A DNA stretch of 64,000 nt from Antedon bifida (lineage: Eukaryota > Echinodermata > Crinoidea > Comatulida > Antedonidae), in the NCBI GenBank assembly GCA_963402885.1, contig OY727099.1:25377001-25441000 (forward strand), in the 5' to 3' direction. The notes beneath the pieces were generated by a model. That model was not told where the DNA came from. It saw only the letters and a program-made list of their open reading frames with translations, and did not search any database. The position numbers and the translations under genes were made by a program. The number at the start of each line of letters is the position of its first letter. Position 1 is the stretch's first letter. Below are positions 1 to 12,704 of this stretch, piece by piece.

Positions 1-2055
1 AATATTTATGTTAAAATCTATAGATTCATCTATCTAGGAAATTCTACAGGAACTTTAGAAAAGGAAACTACAAAATACATGAAATATTTGGCAATCAGTA
101 TACTATATATTACCAAGGTGTTGATATATCTCGCTGTTACATTTTTATATTTGAAATTCTTATAAATTTTATTTAATGTGATAAAGAAAAGCTGAGAAAA
201 TCCAAGTAAAAAAGTAACCACAATCAAGATTCGAACTCGAAATCACCTGAATGATGCAAATGCACAACCATTGGACCACTGGGGTTTTCACAGTATGATT
301 GGATAGCTTAAGATTTTCCACATTTAACAATTATTTAATAAATGTTTTCATTAAATAAATTTTACTTAATTCCCTGCACCCTTCCAACATTAGAAAAACA
401 TTAAATATCGTAAATAAAAAATTATAAATTTCTGTTAATTATTTCATTCAAAAGTTAAAAATCATTAAAAGAAACATGCAAAACGTTGGAAGATATAACA
501 AGAAAACGAAAGTGATTTGATAATGTAAAACTTTGGCCATCGCTAACAATACAAATGAACATATAGTCAACTTACACCATTTATCACAAATGCACATAAA
601 TGTATATATACATTAACTTACAGAAAATGTACTGCAAAATTCAAGTGTTGGCTGTATACAAATGAACAGCCGTTGCAGGGAAGACCACACCAAATTTATT
701 CTCTGTTTAAAAAGAGAGTTGTGGTGAGCAAATTTATACATTATGGCACTTAGTATCGGACTTACTCTCTACTAGTAGAAATACCCATCTGAGGACAGTT
801 TTCAAATGTAGTTTAAAACCTTTCCACGACTAGTACAATAATTTTGATACTCTATGTCTATGGAGGAGCAAAATAGTAACAAACATACAACCGCTAGTAA
901 AAATTCCATTTTCAGGGTTCCCCAATCACACCACTTCCAAGCGCTCCTTGCCCTCACCTTTTTCTAAAAAGTAGTATACCCACCCACCCCCACTATTTAT
1001 TTATTAACCGCCTTCTCTCCAACTCATCTTCCATCTATACAAATGACTAGTTATTTTAAATAACTTTATTTACAATAGAAATATTAGACCCATTCTATTC
1101 TACAACAAAATATGGGTAACGTCAAACAGCTCAATATATGAAATTTAGGAATAAACGTATCTTTATAATTTATTACTGTGTTTCCTGTAATATTGATTCT
1201 GTCATTTCATACTTGGACACAGTATTCATTTTTTATCACATACTATTAAAGTAATTATAATCTATGTTATTGTTATACATAATATATCGACAGTCCAACG
1301 TCCGTTGAAAGATAAACAAAACAGACAATAAAGACAGACATCGTATCTAGGTCTTTTTCTACATACAACCACAACCAACTCAAATGTTAAACAATAAATT
1401 ATTAAGTCCATATAAACTTTAAGACAATGTAAGCATAGGCCCCTTTAAGTCTTAATACCTGGATGTCAAGCAACACCACATAGAAACTACAGTACATGAT
1501 TTAATTTCTAACCAAAATTCAGTCAACTCTCTCAATACCAAATAACTTGACCCAAAAATATTTTTAATAACAGGGGAGCATTTGGTAATTTTGGGACCCT
1601 TTTCTGGTATTGGGCAAGCTTCCAGGGAGGCCTATTTCGGGAGAGTTGCCTGTTATTCAGTGTAAGGCTAGTGATCTAGATTGTTGGTCCAATCATTGAG
1701 TAATAATCCATGGTCCAACACAGTACAACACTGTACAGTGTTTCATTATACAATGGATGGAGCTGCTAGAGCACCTTTAATTCAGGCAACTTCAACATCT
1801 ACAACAAATCAATTTTTAATACGCTCAATGGATTCTATATATTAAATGTCTCCCAGAGGTAAGATACAACCTATATTGCTTCAAATTCCCAGTTAGTATT
1901 GTAATTAATGTAACTAATACTTCCCTTTGAGTAAAGTATAACTTACACTAATAAAATCAATTGCTTAATACAAGTTTGATTTTCGATAATTTTATTTTTA
2001 GATAAATTTCTTGAAATGGAAATAAATGCTTTACATAATTTATAGGATATTGACC
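1..2055. other. Gene-free flank downstream of GOPC
   Basis: I see no supportable coding region. The stretch is AT-rich with a tRNA-like SINE fragment near its start. On the minus strand a possible polyadenylation signal AATAAA lies at 1996-1991, about 60 bases past the GOPC stop codon, so roughly the last 80 bases probably belong to the GOPC 3' UTR. Confidence 0.6.
213..290 (-). repeat. tRNA-derived SINE fragment
   Basis: Read on the minus strand, the segment shows an A-box-like run TGGTCCAATGGTTG, then about 25 bases later a B-box-like GAGTTCGAATCTT. These are the internal RNA polymerase III promoter boxes of a tRNA. Stem pairing is poor and there is no clear acceptor stem, so a SINE head or decayed tRNA is more likely than a functional tRNA gene. 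Confidence 0.45.
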
Positions 2056-5000
2056 TCAATGAGCTGTAAAGAGGGCGCCATCACCCGTTGCTCCTGGCGA
2101 TTTCTGTACTGCTTCCATTTCAACATGTCCTACCACTATCTGTCTAGAATCAGCATTACTATCAGTAGTTTGTGTATTCTTTGGCGAATCGGATGGACTG
2201 GGTTTGCTTTGCGGACTTCGTGCTTGTTCTGTGTTCATTGGTTGACAGTCGGTATCTTGGTTAATAACGGCCTTGTTCTCTAGGAGTGGTGGCGTCTGTG
2301 TGCCGTTCCCGTTGTACTGACAAGGCTCCACGTACTCGCTAGCGTTCTCATCAAATACATGAGATCTGAAATAAACAAGCCGGAGGTCAATTGGGGTCAA
2401 ACAAAATTGTAGCGAATACATTAAATGAATACATTAGACATAATGAATGTACATTTAATAAAGTACACTTAACAAATGATAGAGAACAATCGTGTTGGAA
2501 ATCACATGTGATAAGGTAGCTTAAACAGTAATTAACTTGAAAGCAACTGTGCTGAAACTTAAAACAAAATAATTATGCAATAAAAATTGATTGAAATGTA
2601 CCTGACCTCTCATGCTTAAATTACATCACAAACACATTATATCACATTAATTGTAATTAATTCAACATACAGCAAACATGCATACTGTACACATGCATCG
2701 TGCATCTGTGGCTTACAATGTAAGGTAACAAAACATTCCCCTAAAAATGTTTAACATTTTGTCAGGATTATTTGTAGATTATAATTTGAGTTTTAGGAGT
2801 TTCATTTCTTTAGTCTGCGTTCAACTCATATTGTGTATATTACTAAGGTGTTATCAAGAAAATGTTGTTGACCACATTGGTCAACCTGGTTTGGTATCCA
2901 GACCTCCCAACTCTCCCGATAATGGCCAAAGTCTCCAGATAGCTTGTATCATCTCCTGCTAATTATAAAAAACTTCCACCAGGTCCACAAAGCATTAATT
3001 TATTCTAACCATATCACTAATTAATTAGCTATCATTATAAATAATTAGTCACCTAGTGACATGGTAATAAAAATAAATGCTCAGAATCAGAACAAAAATA
3101 AACCATCATGCCAACGAAAGATATCAACATAAACCTGATTTGTGTGTTTGACAAATAATGAAAGTATCAAATAAAATAATATGCCTAAGCAAGTGATAGG
3201 TCTTTGCTGAAATGATAAGCAACATGGCAACTTGATGGTACTTAAAAATGAATGACAAAAACGATGAGAAAACTCAAATTGGGAAACTTAACAAATCCAA
3301 GTACGTAAGAGAAATGTAAACGGCGCAAAAAAATGCAAGAGAATTATAAATCAGCTAATTAACATAATACATAGGAAAATCTAAAAATGTGTCCACCTCA
3401 ATTTATTATGAATGTAAAAAGAGGTGAGGAATAAGTTGAGTTTTGTGAATTTAGAAGTGTTTTTCAACTCATCTCTATGTTGTTAGAGCTGTGTTCAGAT
3501 TGGGTGTTAATCACACAAGATATTTTACAGTATGGTGTAATACTGTAGTAGTAGTAGTAGTAGTAGTAGTAGACCATGGATATATAACAATTTTATACCT
3601 CCATGAGTAGACTAAATTATATGCATTGCCAGGTGCACAAGCTCAAGTTTCTGTGTGAAACAAAGCTAAAACAGAATTCTCTTGCGTTTGTTTGCTAAAT
3701 TGTCTCATGTGAACGAGGCTTTCAACAAAATATGCTGCGATGACATCACTCACCACTTAACTGATAATATCACACTTGAATAGGGATAAGAATTAGGGAA
3801 ACATCAAGTTAAATATGCAAATTTATTACATTTGTTTGACTGCATTTAGGTAAAATGTTTAAATAATTCTACTGACGTTACTGCAGATAATGTATTACAG
3901 TTAAAATATATTTTGTAGTACAGTTAGAACCAGTATTATTAGCAGAAGAATTTCCATAGTGTTAAAACACTCCTTAACTTTTTTATGGGAAAGAATAGAG
4001 ACGTCCTAAAGGATGGGTTCTAATGTGATTGTTTTATTAAAGCTTGGTTCTCACTAGTAACGCAACGTAACGCAATCTACACAACGTAAGAAAATGCCTT
4101 TCCACTCATTGTGTTTGCTCCCACCTGCGTGAAATCAAACCTACGATGTTTGCAGCACTATTGCGTCGTCTGTTTCTACTGTTGACTACGCAATAACACA
4201 CTTTGCGTCGATACGTCGCTGCATTGCGTTCTAGTGGGAACCACGCTTAAGGGTCTTTATTTGGAGTTGATTTTATACAGGAGTAATGCTAGTCATTTCT
4301 GCAGTAAAATAGTAAATGCTGCAGTAACTACAGTAGAATCATCACAGACAAAAGGTTGTTTAAGTGTTTTGCAACATCTAAAAAAAGACCAGCGAGGATT
4401 TGAACCCTAACCTTACGTTTAGATGGTCAAACTGCAACGGTTGAACCATATTCTCCTTAAAATTAATACTCAACTAGATTTGAAAAATCAAATAAAACAG
4501 TTCTTAGAAATGGATCACCAAGCAAACATTAATGCTAGGGAATAACTAAAACTTTCCCTGGCCCTGAAAATAAACCCTATTTTTAAAAAATGATCTCAAA
4601 TATGTCGTTAATAATTCATAAATCTGGAATAACTTCAATATATTTTCATCTACAAGATACTTATATTTCTTGGTTTACATTTACCCATTTTTTTTCTCTC
4701 TAAAAAACAAAACTCACGAACCAAAACAATAAATCAAAAGAACTGAACAGTCATAATTAGAATATTTCCAATGCCGTTAGAATTAATAATAATAATTATT
4801 ATATGTAGACAGAACACAGACTAACGATACAATATCAAAAGTTAATATTGTATTATGATGCAGGTTATGATACATGATGATATAAATATGTTTAAAAACA
4901 AGCATTGGCTACAATATTATATTACTAAAAAAAAAAATTAACATTATAATATATATGTTTAATTTACATAGTTGAACTCGTGCAAACTGCGAGTTTTGTA

Positions 5001-8000
5001 TGACGTAGGCACAAGTTTGCATAATAATTCTCAACACTTTAAATTTATCATGTGCCCACCAATGTGACAACCTTTTATGTTTTAAATTTTACAGTATAGA
5101 AGATTTTCAATACAATGAATAATAAATAAGAAATAATAAAATAAGAAAAATTATTTTGTTATCGTTCATCATAAAAATCTATGCTTTGAGATTTAAAAAT
5201 AATAATTCATTCATTCAATCTTTTATTTTGGAATCTCTGGTCCATAGAAAGTACAACTACATATAAATAAAAAAAAAAATTTATAATATTTTTCATTTAT
5301 AATTCTACCCAAGATTTACATCACTGTAAACAAATGTCGGTATTAAAGACACTTACAATCTTTATCATCAACTTACCAATCGATCAGACACAAGTTTCAT
5401 CCTAGACCAACGCAGCAATGAATAGGGATAAATCAATATTAACCTTTGAAATTGTTATACTGTATGCATGTTTATGTTTTGGAACTCATTGCTACATCCT
5501 AAATGTGACGCCCATATATGGACATGATATATATGATAGATGGTCAAATCACTACCATTATTTGGGCATATAACTACCATATTTGGGCACATCACGTTTT
5601 TTTGTCAAACTAGTTTGATAGTGTAGACAGAGCTTAAGAACCTCTATTTAAGGGGACATTAAAGTGTCTCCTTAAATAGGGTGTATAATAAATAGGAGTT
5701 TGCTGTAATGTTAAAGCCTTACCCTCTGTTTGCTACATGGGAAAGTGTCCCCAAAATAGGGGTTGACTGTAGTGTTAAAATCTATATTCGTTTCATTGGA
5801 AAATGTCCACCTAATAGGAATAGTTCAATTCAAAGTTAAATAATATAAGATTCTAAATATGTAACGTTTTATCGAACAAATTGCTACTAATTAAATGTCA
5901 TAGGTCAAATTTGCTATGAACTATAACTAAGACAGGAAGTATAAAATGCTGGAATTCTGTATTGATCCAACTGCAGTAGTATTTATGCGACTTATACTCT
6001 ATTTCAAATTAAGAGCAATTACTGATCCTTTTTGGCATATTAAGTTGCACAAAGGCAACAAAATGAAAAGTAATTTACTTCTAATTTACTAATTGTAAAT
6101 TGTACACTACAAAGTACTATTTTATCATAAGATTCATTAAGTAGTATTTATTCTTTAATTGTATAGCACGAAACTCATTTTATTCTTAATAATCCACAAA
6201 TTTCTAGTAATTTGTTTCCATAGATCGTTATTTACAACACAATGAGCATTCAATTGTAATGGATACGTGTACTTAACTTGCATTTTATTGCAGTAAATTG
6301 TACTATATTATTAGAAGTAGCCTGCAAGTATTCCTGATATGTTTTCAATTTATTTCTAATTCTAAATGTCGATCTACCTACAGGGCAACTAGCGTTACTG
6401 AATACGAAATACAAATAAAAAAAACAACATTTTATTTCTATCTCTTAAAAGTCTTATTACATAGACATAGATTCTTTTGTTTAGTTTAAATTTGCTCATA
6501 AAATTTGACATTTAATTTAAAATGGTGTATTTAATGGGGCTGGACAACACCAGTGCAAAACAATATTTAATGGGTCCTGCTGGACAACACCAGTGCAAAA
6601 GAGTATTAATGGGTCCTGCTGGACAACACCAATACAAAAGGGCAGTACTAGATTGGACAACATCAACATACAAGGAAATATTATTCATCTTCATAAAAAT
6701 ACAAAGATATTATGGATTTAGAAGAAGTAACATCAAATAATAATGATAAAAAGTGTAACATATTTATCACAAAAAAAGGCAAAATTTCAAATACATTTTC
6801 TAAAAAAAGAATGAGTAAAATCTTATAATTACGAAATGTAATTCTTGTGACCCCTGTGTTAAAGATGTGTATAGTAGAATTTGGCACAAACAACCACAGA
6901 ATGGTAACACCAATGAACAAAACATGTTTCAACCATTATTAGCTAAAAAATAAACTCTTTTAAAATATAACTATTAGCATCCCTGATACAACTTGTAGTA
7001 AATTAAGGTTCATTTTAAACATTTTATCTAACTATTTGATTAGGCAACATCACAAGATACCTATATATAGAAGTGCTTATTACAGCCTACGTCATTACAG
7101 TTCATTTCTAAGTTGTTTGTCAGTGTTCTCTTAAATGTTTCAAATGGTATAAATACCTAATCAATTTTCTGTACATTAAAAGGTTGTTTTTAACAAATTT
7201 GTATTACTCACCGCATATTATCCTCACACCCATTATCATCGTCGTCATCTGTGTCCGAGTCAGGCGCAACAAATTGCACTTCCATTCGAATTTCTCCTTG
7301 CTGAAAAATAAAATAAACAAAACTATTTAAAAAATATATTAATAAAAATGCCTATAATACATTAAACCTTTATTCTGTGTTAAATAGTATTATAATGTTG
7401 ATATGTATTAATGAATGTTTATTTAAAATGAGGAAGGGGAGGAGAGGGGTGTCAGATATGGGGGTGGTAGGCACAGGTGTATGCCCTGGACAGGCTCTAT
7501 AATCAAAACAGGCTAACAGCTATTTCTGAGCTATAATAGTGATATAGACATGCTTGTCAGAGAAATTACTCCAAAATAACATTTTATTCATAAACAATAA
7601 TTAAACAAAATGAAAATATGTATCTATTCACCACGCACCCACTCAAGAATGCTGTGAATAACATGTTAGCAACAATGTTGCCATCTTCCATCTATCAAGC
7701 TTTACACATCCATAATATATTCCACGGATTATGAATAAATTTGAAAACTAAAGATATCCTGGATTATTAAATGTATATTTTATACAGCAGGCACTTTGAT
7801 AACTTATTATTTATCTTTGACATGACAACCAATATCTTCATTATTTAGAGGAAGAAAATAACAGTAACAATAACAGTTTTTAGTAGATTTAATCAAATTA
7901 ATATATTGTTTATATTATTATAATAATCACATTATGAATAGTGAAAATGATTAATAAAACAAAAATAAATTAATATTAATCATATACCATTATAATAAAT

Positions 8001-11000
8001 TTCATATTCCAAATTAAATTAACTTACATGGTCGAGAGTATATTATGACATATTTAACTGTTGTGAGATTATATCATGATATATTTACCTGTTGTGAAAG
8101 TATATCAACAGCCTGCGCATGTTTCGATGTGCGGAGATCAAAACCATTGACTGATATTATTGCATCACCAACAAATAGTCCCCGACATCGCTCAGCCGGC
8201 ATTCCTTCGTGAATCTCTGAAATCAGTATTGGGACGCCATGTTCTCTACCACCCTGATAAATAACAGTTGACATCAATAAATGTTAATAGATTCAATAGA
8301 AATGGATGTTATGTGTTAAAATTACATACAGGTCATGTCATGTTCAATCAAGCATTACGAATGACCTTACATCATGCTTTTGTCAATTGTAATATCAGCC
8401 ACATTTTTATCATATTTCTCCTTATAATCACAGTACTCCTTAATGTACTGTTATTTGATTTTTAAATTATGTCCTCTTTCCTAATGGGGAAAGGCCAATC
8501 TTGGTTTATCCAGGTAAGCTAGGCAAATAATAGACAATTATATTATCATTATGTAATAATAATTATTGTATCAACTCACAGTAATTGACATTCCTAAACC
8601 TTCATTAGGTTCCTTAATTAGCAGAACTTTCCTAACGTCACCAACTCCACGACTTTGAACTGCATCTTCCTAAAAATAACAAAATAAAATGTAGATAGGT
8701 ACACAGGAGCAGAAACAAAATAACTCAAGTAATAATGGTTAGGACCAAATGTTTTAAATATTTGTATGTACAATAATATTTCCTATTGAGGATGAAATAA
8801 AGTGATTTGATTTTGCTCATCTTCAGAATGAGACACAGAATGAATGTACAGTATGAGACTATTATCCCATAAGACCAAGCTAAACGGCATACAACCATCA
8901 TGGCCTTATTGATATCTCTCTACTTTAAATACTTACATGTCCAACTGGTTGAGGTAGTTTTTTCTTGATTCCTCCTCTCCCTCTACACGCTCTGATGACC
9001 GTTTTATGACGATGAAGATGTATCTCAGCCTCTAATTGGTTCCACAATTTATCGTGTTCTGGACCACGCAAGTCTCGGCCTAACAGTTGAATCTGTTGGA
9101 TTCTATAGATAAACGACAAACATGTCCAATTTTAGAATTAACGCTTACTGTATTTTTATTAATCCAGTATCTTTTGGAAAATTATGCGATACAGTGTTGA
9201 AGTTCTTCCCATGTTACACACACTCAACTGTATCATAAGAATTATTTTATGAAAATTGTCACATGTGACAATGTATTTAGGAATTTGTCTGACCAAACTT
9301 GTCATTTAGCTATGTAGATACTGTAATGCTTTGTCCACACTATCAAACTAGTTTGACCAAAAAAGTGTGCCCAAATATGGTAGTAATATGATGTCATCGT
9401 GTCCATATGGGCACATCATTTTTTTGTCACATAAAGTTTGTAGACAGGGAAGAATCGACAGGATGTTTGTTTACAATCGTCACCTGTCTCTTTATTAAGG
9501 GGAGGGGAACAAAAAGGTAAAATGAGACACAGTATGAAGGAAATTAAACTAAATGTCAATTGCCTAGATACACATACAGAAACACATGCAATACTCTTCT
9601 TTGTTATTAGATAAGGGACTCACATGTGACACTGTATCTAGGAATTTGTGTGACAACTCACCTGCCAGCTAATTCTTTATCTAGATACTTTGCAGCAAGT
9701 CTAGATCCATACACTTCACCTTGTAATGCCAGAACATGATGCTTTAACCTTTCGTTTTCTTTAATAAACTCATTTACCTCTGCTTCTAAACGAGCTTCTT
9801 TAATTGAGTCCGCCATGTGATTATCCATTTCTTTTTCCTACAAATTAAAACGAAACAAAAGGCGATTCAATTTAATGTTTCAATTATTCAGTTTCAGGCT
9901 GCTAGCTGTTATTACCTTAAACCAATCTATTGTGCACTCTAAATGGTTCTTATTACTTTGACTTTGTCCATTAAAGGTATGTAATTGAATTCCATACGAC
10001 TGAAAAGGGAATACTGTACATTGACAATTTCAGAATCACATGTTCAAGAGATTTGTATAATGCTAGACCAATGTCCATTTGTTTGTATCAGACACACAGT
10101 ATAAATGAATCACTGGCTTGACCCACATAGAAAAACTAGGACATTTCCTGAAATATGTAAATTAAATCGGTTATTGCATTGCTAAATATATTTCTGATTT
10201 TGTTAATTAGAGATCATTTAGTTTATTATAGAACATTCCTATTTAAGTTCAATATTAAGTAAGTTAGATAATAAGTTTTAAGATAAGTTTTTGTTTATTT
10301 AACAATTTTCTATACATTGCATGTTCAATTTAGTGTGTTTTTCCAAACCTTTTCAATACTGATTTTTTTATATGAAGCTTGAAAATGGAAAACATAAATC
10401 ATGTACAAATGAGTGTGTACTTACTAATTTAGCCTTAATAGCATCTGAGTCAACGTTCTGTCCGGTGCTGACGTGCAGTTGTAACTGCACAGCATGCAGT
10501 TGTAGAAGTTGATTGTGTAGCTCTTTCTCTAGCACTGCCTTGGTAGCTTGCACCTCACATAGATCTGCTCTTAGATTCATAATTTGGGCCTAAAAACACA
10601 AAAATAAATGGATCTTCATTTGTTATTACACATTGTGACCCAGTTACTGGGTAGAGGTCTCAACTGGTCGATGAAATGAACCTCTTCTAGAATCAAGAAT
10701 GTTATAGAATGTAGTCATATCTAATATTTAAAATATTGTTTCATGTGTTTCATTTATGATTTTCTTTTTTGTGTTTTTAATTTGGTTGGAATTTGGAATT
10801 TAGATCAAAGTGTATTCATTATTTAAATATTGTACTACTATCTGTCATATCAATTATTTGAATGTGAAGTAAGCAAGCTTTTGTGCGGTATATTCAATAT
10901 TCAACTGTGTAATTATTACATTTTTATTTGCATATTTAATAATTTAGCATTTTATTTAAACTCTGATTTAATATTATGCAAGTTACTGTCATTAAATCAG

Positions 11001-12078
11001 GAAAGAGTAAACCTGGGTGCAAAAAAAAAACTGCCAAGGACATTAGTAATAAAATATTTAAAGAGTATTTAAAATTAAAAGACTAAATTTAGTTTTAAAT
11101 TCTACTTTTACAGAAAGTTTATATAGGCCTATAGTGTGTTTCAATCAATGTCAGGTATTGTATAAGATATTGTAGTTGTTTAATTTATAATTAAATAGAA
11201 AAATTAGTCATCATTTAATTACAGTATGAGTAAATGGATAATGTAATATAATATTATAAATAATACAGGAGGATGGTATTTTCTAATTAAATGAGAGTAT
11301 CCATCGCTCTAAGCTCACCAATAACTAATTATGCACAGCTTGTGTAAATACATTATACAATAATCAGTCTATTTTAATTAATTATTTTTTCTCCATGTGG
11401 CAATAGGTAGGTATAATGAACCAGTGTAATTAATATATTGCCTGGCAGTGTTTCATGTTCACAGTGACAAACAAACTAAATAGTCATTAATATCAAATTC
11501 ACTCAATTTATTCTAATAAAGTATTAATTTACTATTATATAAAATTGTTGATATACGATGCCTAGCCTACTCGTCATAGGATTACTGTAGTAGGAGGGAT
11601 GGTGAAATTCTATGCCTACTGTATTGAATTGATTGATATGCAGTTTAATAATTTTTAATTAATATAAGGGAATAAATATAAATATGTTTATCAAAAAATA
11701 GGCCTACAGACTACACTACAGACAGTATTTATTTTTATATTTTTACCAATTTTGTTAACTACTAGGCTACCAAGGCTTCAATATCAGACCGGTTTGTAAC
11801 CGAGACACTTCCTCCTGATCTGCGATCAGGCCGAGCCCGAGTCTCCTATCTGCTGTACAACAAGTGCTGCCTACCTCATATTTTGCATTATTCTGAAAAA
11901 TCGTCTGTGATTTATGGCAAAGTTGAGCAAATGCTGCACTCAATGCTGTCATTTTTTGTCTGCCATCGTACGTTATATCACATTGATCAGGATCTATTTC
12001 TCCAAGAAGTATATCTAAATCTACAAATGCTTTATCAAACTCTTTTTCCAAAAGTTCCAGCCAGTGCAAAGCTGCCAT
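2056..12078 (-). CDS. GOPC: GOPC, Golgi-associated PDZ and coiled-coil protein
   Basis: Scaffold of the trans-Golgi that binds C-terminal tails of membrane cargo through its PDZ domain and Golgi partners through its coiled coil. Eight coding exons, each with GT/AG borders: 11875-12078, 10425-10589, 9662-9837, 8937-9102, 8580-8669, 8089-8253, 7212-7300, 2056-2365. They sum to 1365 nt, 454 aa plus stop, close to the vertebrate length. Exon 1 carries the conserved [20 protein letters not shown] and GRQKMTAL. Exons 2-4 encode the coiled coil, with IQLLGRD and [20 protein letters not shown]. Exons 5-6 form the PDZ domain (about residues 250-325), with [11 protein letters not shown] and GDAIISVNG. 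Exon 7 adds an acidic DTDDDDDNG stretch; exon 8, after a 4.8-kb intron, is a low-complexity Ser/Pro/Gln tail. The N terminus lacks the Gly/Ala-rich extension of mammals. The start is the first ATG before the conserved block. Single-copy ortholog by appearance. Confidence 0.93.
3545..3572. repeat. (GTA)n microsatellite
   Basis: About nine uninterrupted copies of the trinucleotide GTA/TAG lie in GOPC intron 7. Simple sequence, no function proposed. Confidence 0.9.
4037..4250. mobile_element. MITE with TTAA target-site duplication
   Basis: A 206-bp element is bounded by TTAA at 4037-4040 and 4247-4250. Its ends are near-perfect inverted repeats: GCTTGGTTCTCACTAG on the left and, on the opposite strand, GCGTGGTTCCCACTAG on the right, both continuing into ACGCAA. 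No coding capacity. TTAA duplication suggests mobilisation by a piggyBac-type transposase. It lies in GOPC intron 7. Confidence 0.8.
4385..4452 (-). repeat. tRNA-like SINE fragment
   Basis: On the minus strand a tRNA-like order of boxes is seen: ATGGTTCAACCGTTG (A-box-like) and GGTTAGGGTTCAAATCC (T arm and B box). The acceptor stem does not pair well, so this is called a SINE or decayed tRNA rather than a functional gene. Confidence 0.45.
5515..5637. mobile_element. Truncated MITE, CTCTGTCTACACTATCAAAC family
   Basis: The right end carries GTTTGATAGTGTAGACAGAG followed by CTTAA, the same terminus seen at 14.2-14.3k. The inner part shares the ACTACCATATTTGGGCACATCA motif region with other copies. 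The left terminal repeat is missing or unrecognisable. Confidence 0.65.
6531..6652. repeat. Short minisatellite, about 2.5 copies of 38-43 bp
   Basis: The unit contains GGTCCTGCTGGACAACACCA and is repeated in tandem with small differences: complete at about 6570 and 6609, partial at 6537 and 6650. Both strands stay open across it, which is a by-product of the repeat and not evidence of a gene. Confidence 0.8.
9328..9450. mobile_element. MITE, CTCTGTCTACACTATCAAAC family, decayed
   Basis: The left end reads GCTTTGTCCACACTATCAAAC and the interior has CCCAAATATGGTAGT and a TTTTTTGTCACATAAAGTTTG end, matching the copy at 29.1k. It lies in GOPC intron 3. Confidence 0.65.
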
Positions 12079-12704
12079 GTTGTCAATTTCAACAATCTAT
12101 ATTTTTTTGCTCGGCTGCACACACACAGCCTCGTTTTGGGATTTTAAAGTACGTTTTTCTCTCGTTCACAATGCGTTCCTCTCCCGTTTGCGCTTCGTGT
12201 GACAATTTGACTCTTTTTAAAATCCAATTTTTGGTCAAAATGAGTAACTATTATGTGAAACTAAAATGGCATATTATTCAACAAAAAAATGTAAAAAACT
12301 ATTTTTCGTGTGACAATATATCATAAGCGGTAGTATGTTGTCATTTTCTTGGAAATTTTATTATATTTTATTAAATTTATTTGTCGATAAAACGGAATTT
12401 TGGCTGTTTCATATTTTAAAAACCGTTCTGAAAGTTTGCGTTACACATTACAAAGGCGTTACAACGAGATGGTGAAACGCTATGGTTCACATAGCGCAGA
12501 GAAACGCGGTTGTTTTGATTTGCCCACATTGTACACATTTCGTATCTCTCGACGGGCCTAGAAAAGTCGAGATAATTTCTATTATTGTGCATATACCACT
12601 GTAGTATTATTGTTTAGCAGTATATAACTACACGAATAGTATAATTATAAATGCTATGTTCCCTTTTATCTAGCTGTTTATGAAAGCATTCTCGTTTCCA
12701 AAGC
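12079..12704. promoter_or_regulatory. Shared GOPC/CDK5RAP1 promoter region
   Basis: The start codons of GOPC (minus) and CDK5RAP1 (plus) face away from each other 626 bp apart, so both core promoters and 5' UTRs must lie here unless an upstream noncoding exon exists. No TATA box is convincing. About 12195-12325 looks like a fragment of the GTATTGTCCCCC MITE family (it shares CCAATTTTTGGTCAAAATGA and TGGCATATTATTCAACAAAA), so a transposon has inserted into the promoter interval. Confidence 0.6.

Larger units (their letters stand above)
2366..7211. other. GOPC intron 7 with repeats
   Basis: This 4.8-kb intron before the last GOPC exon holds a TAG microsatellite, a TTAA-flanked MITE, a tRNA-like SINE fragment, a truncated second MITE and a short minisatellite, listed separately. 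I see no coding exon in it on either strand. Confidence 0.6.

Noticed and set aside
213-290. Functional tRNA gene
   Set aside because: A and B boxes are present but the acceptor and anticodon stems do not pair well. The same holds at 4385-4452 and 61096-61210. SINE origin fits better.
2026-2283. Plus-strand open frame overlapping the last GOPC exon
   Set aside because: Shadow of the GOPC C-terminal coding sequence, whose phase and splice acceptor fit the gene exactly.
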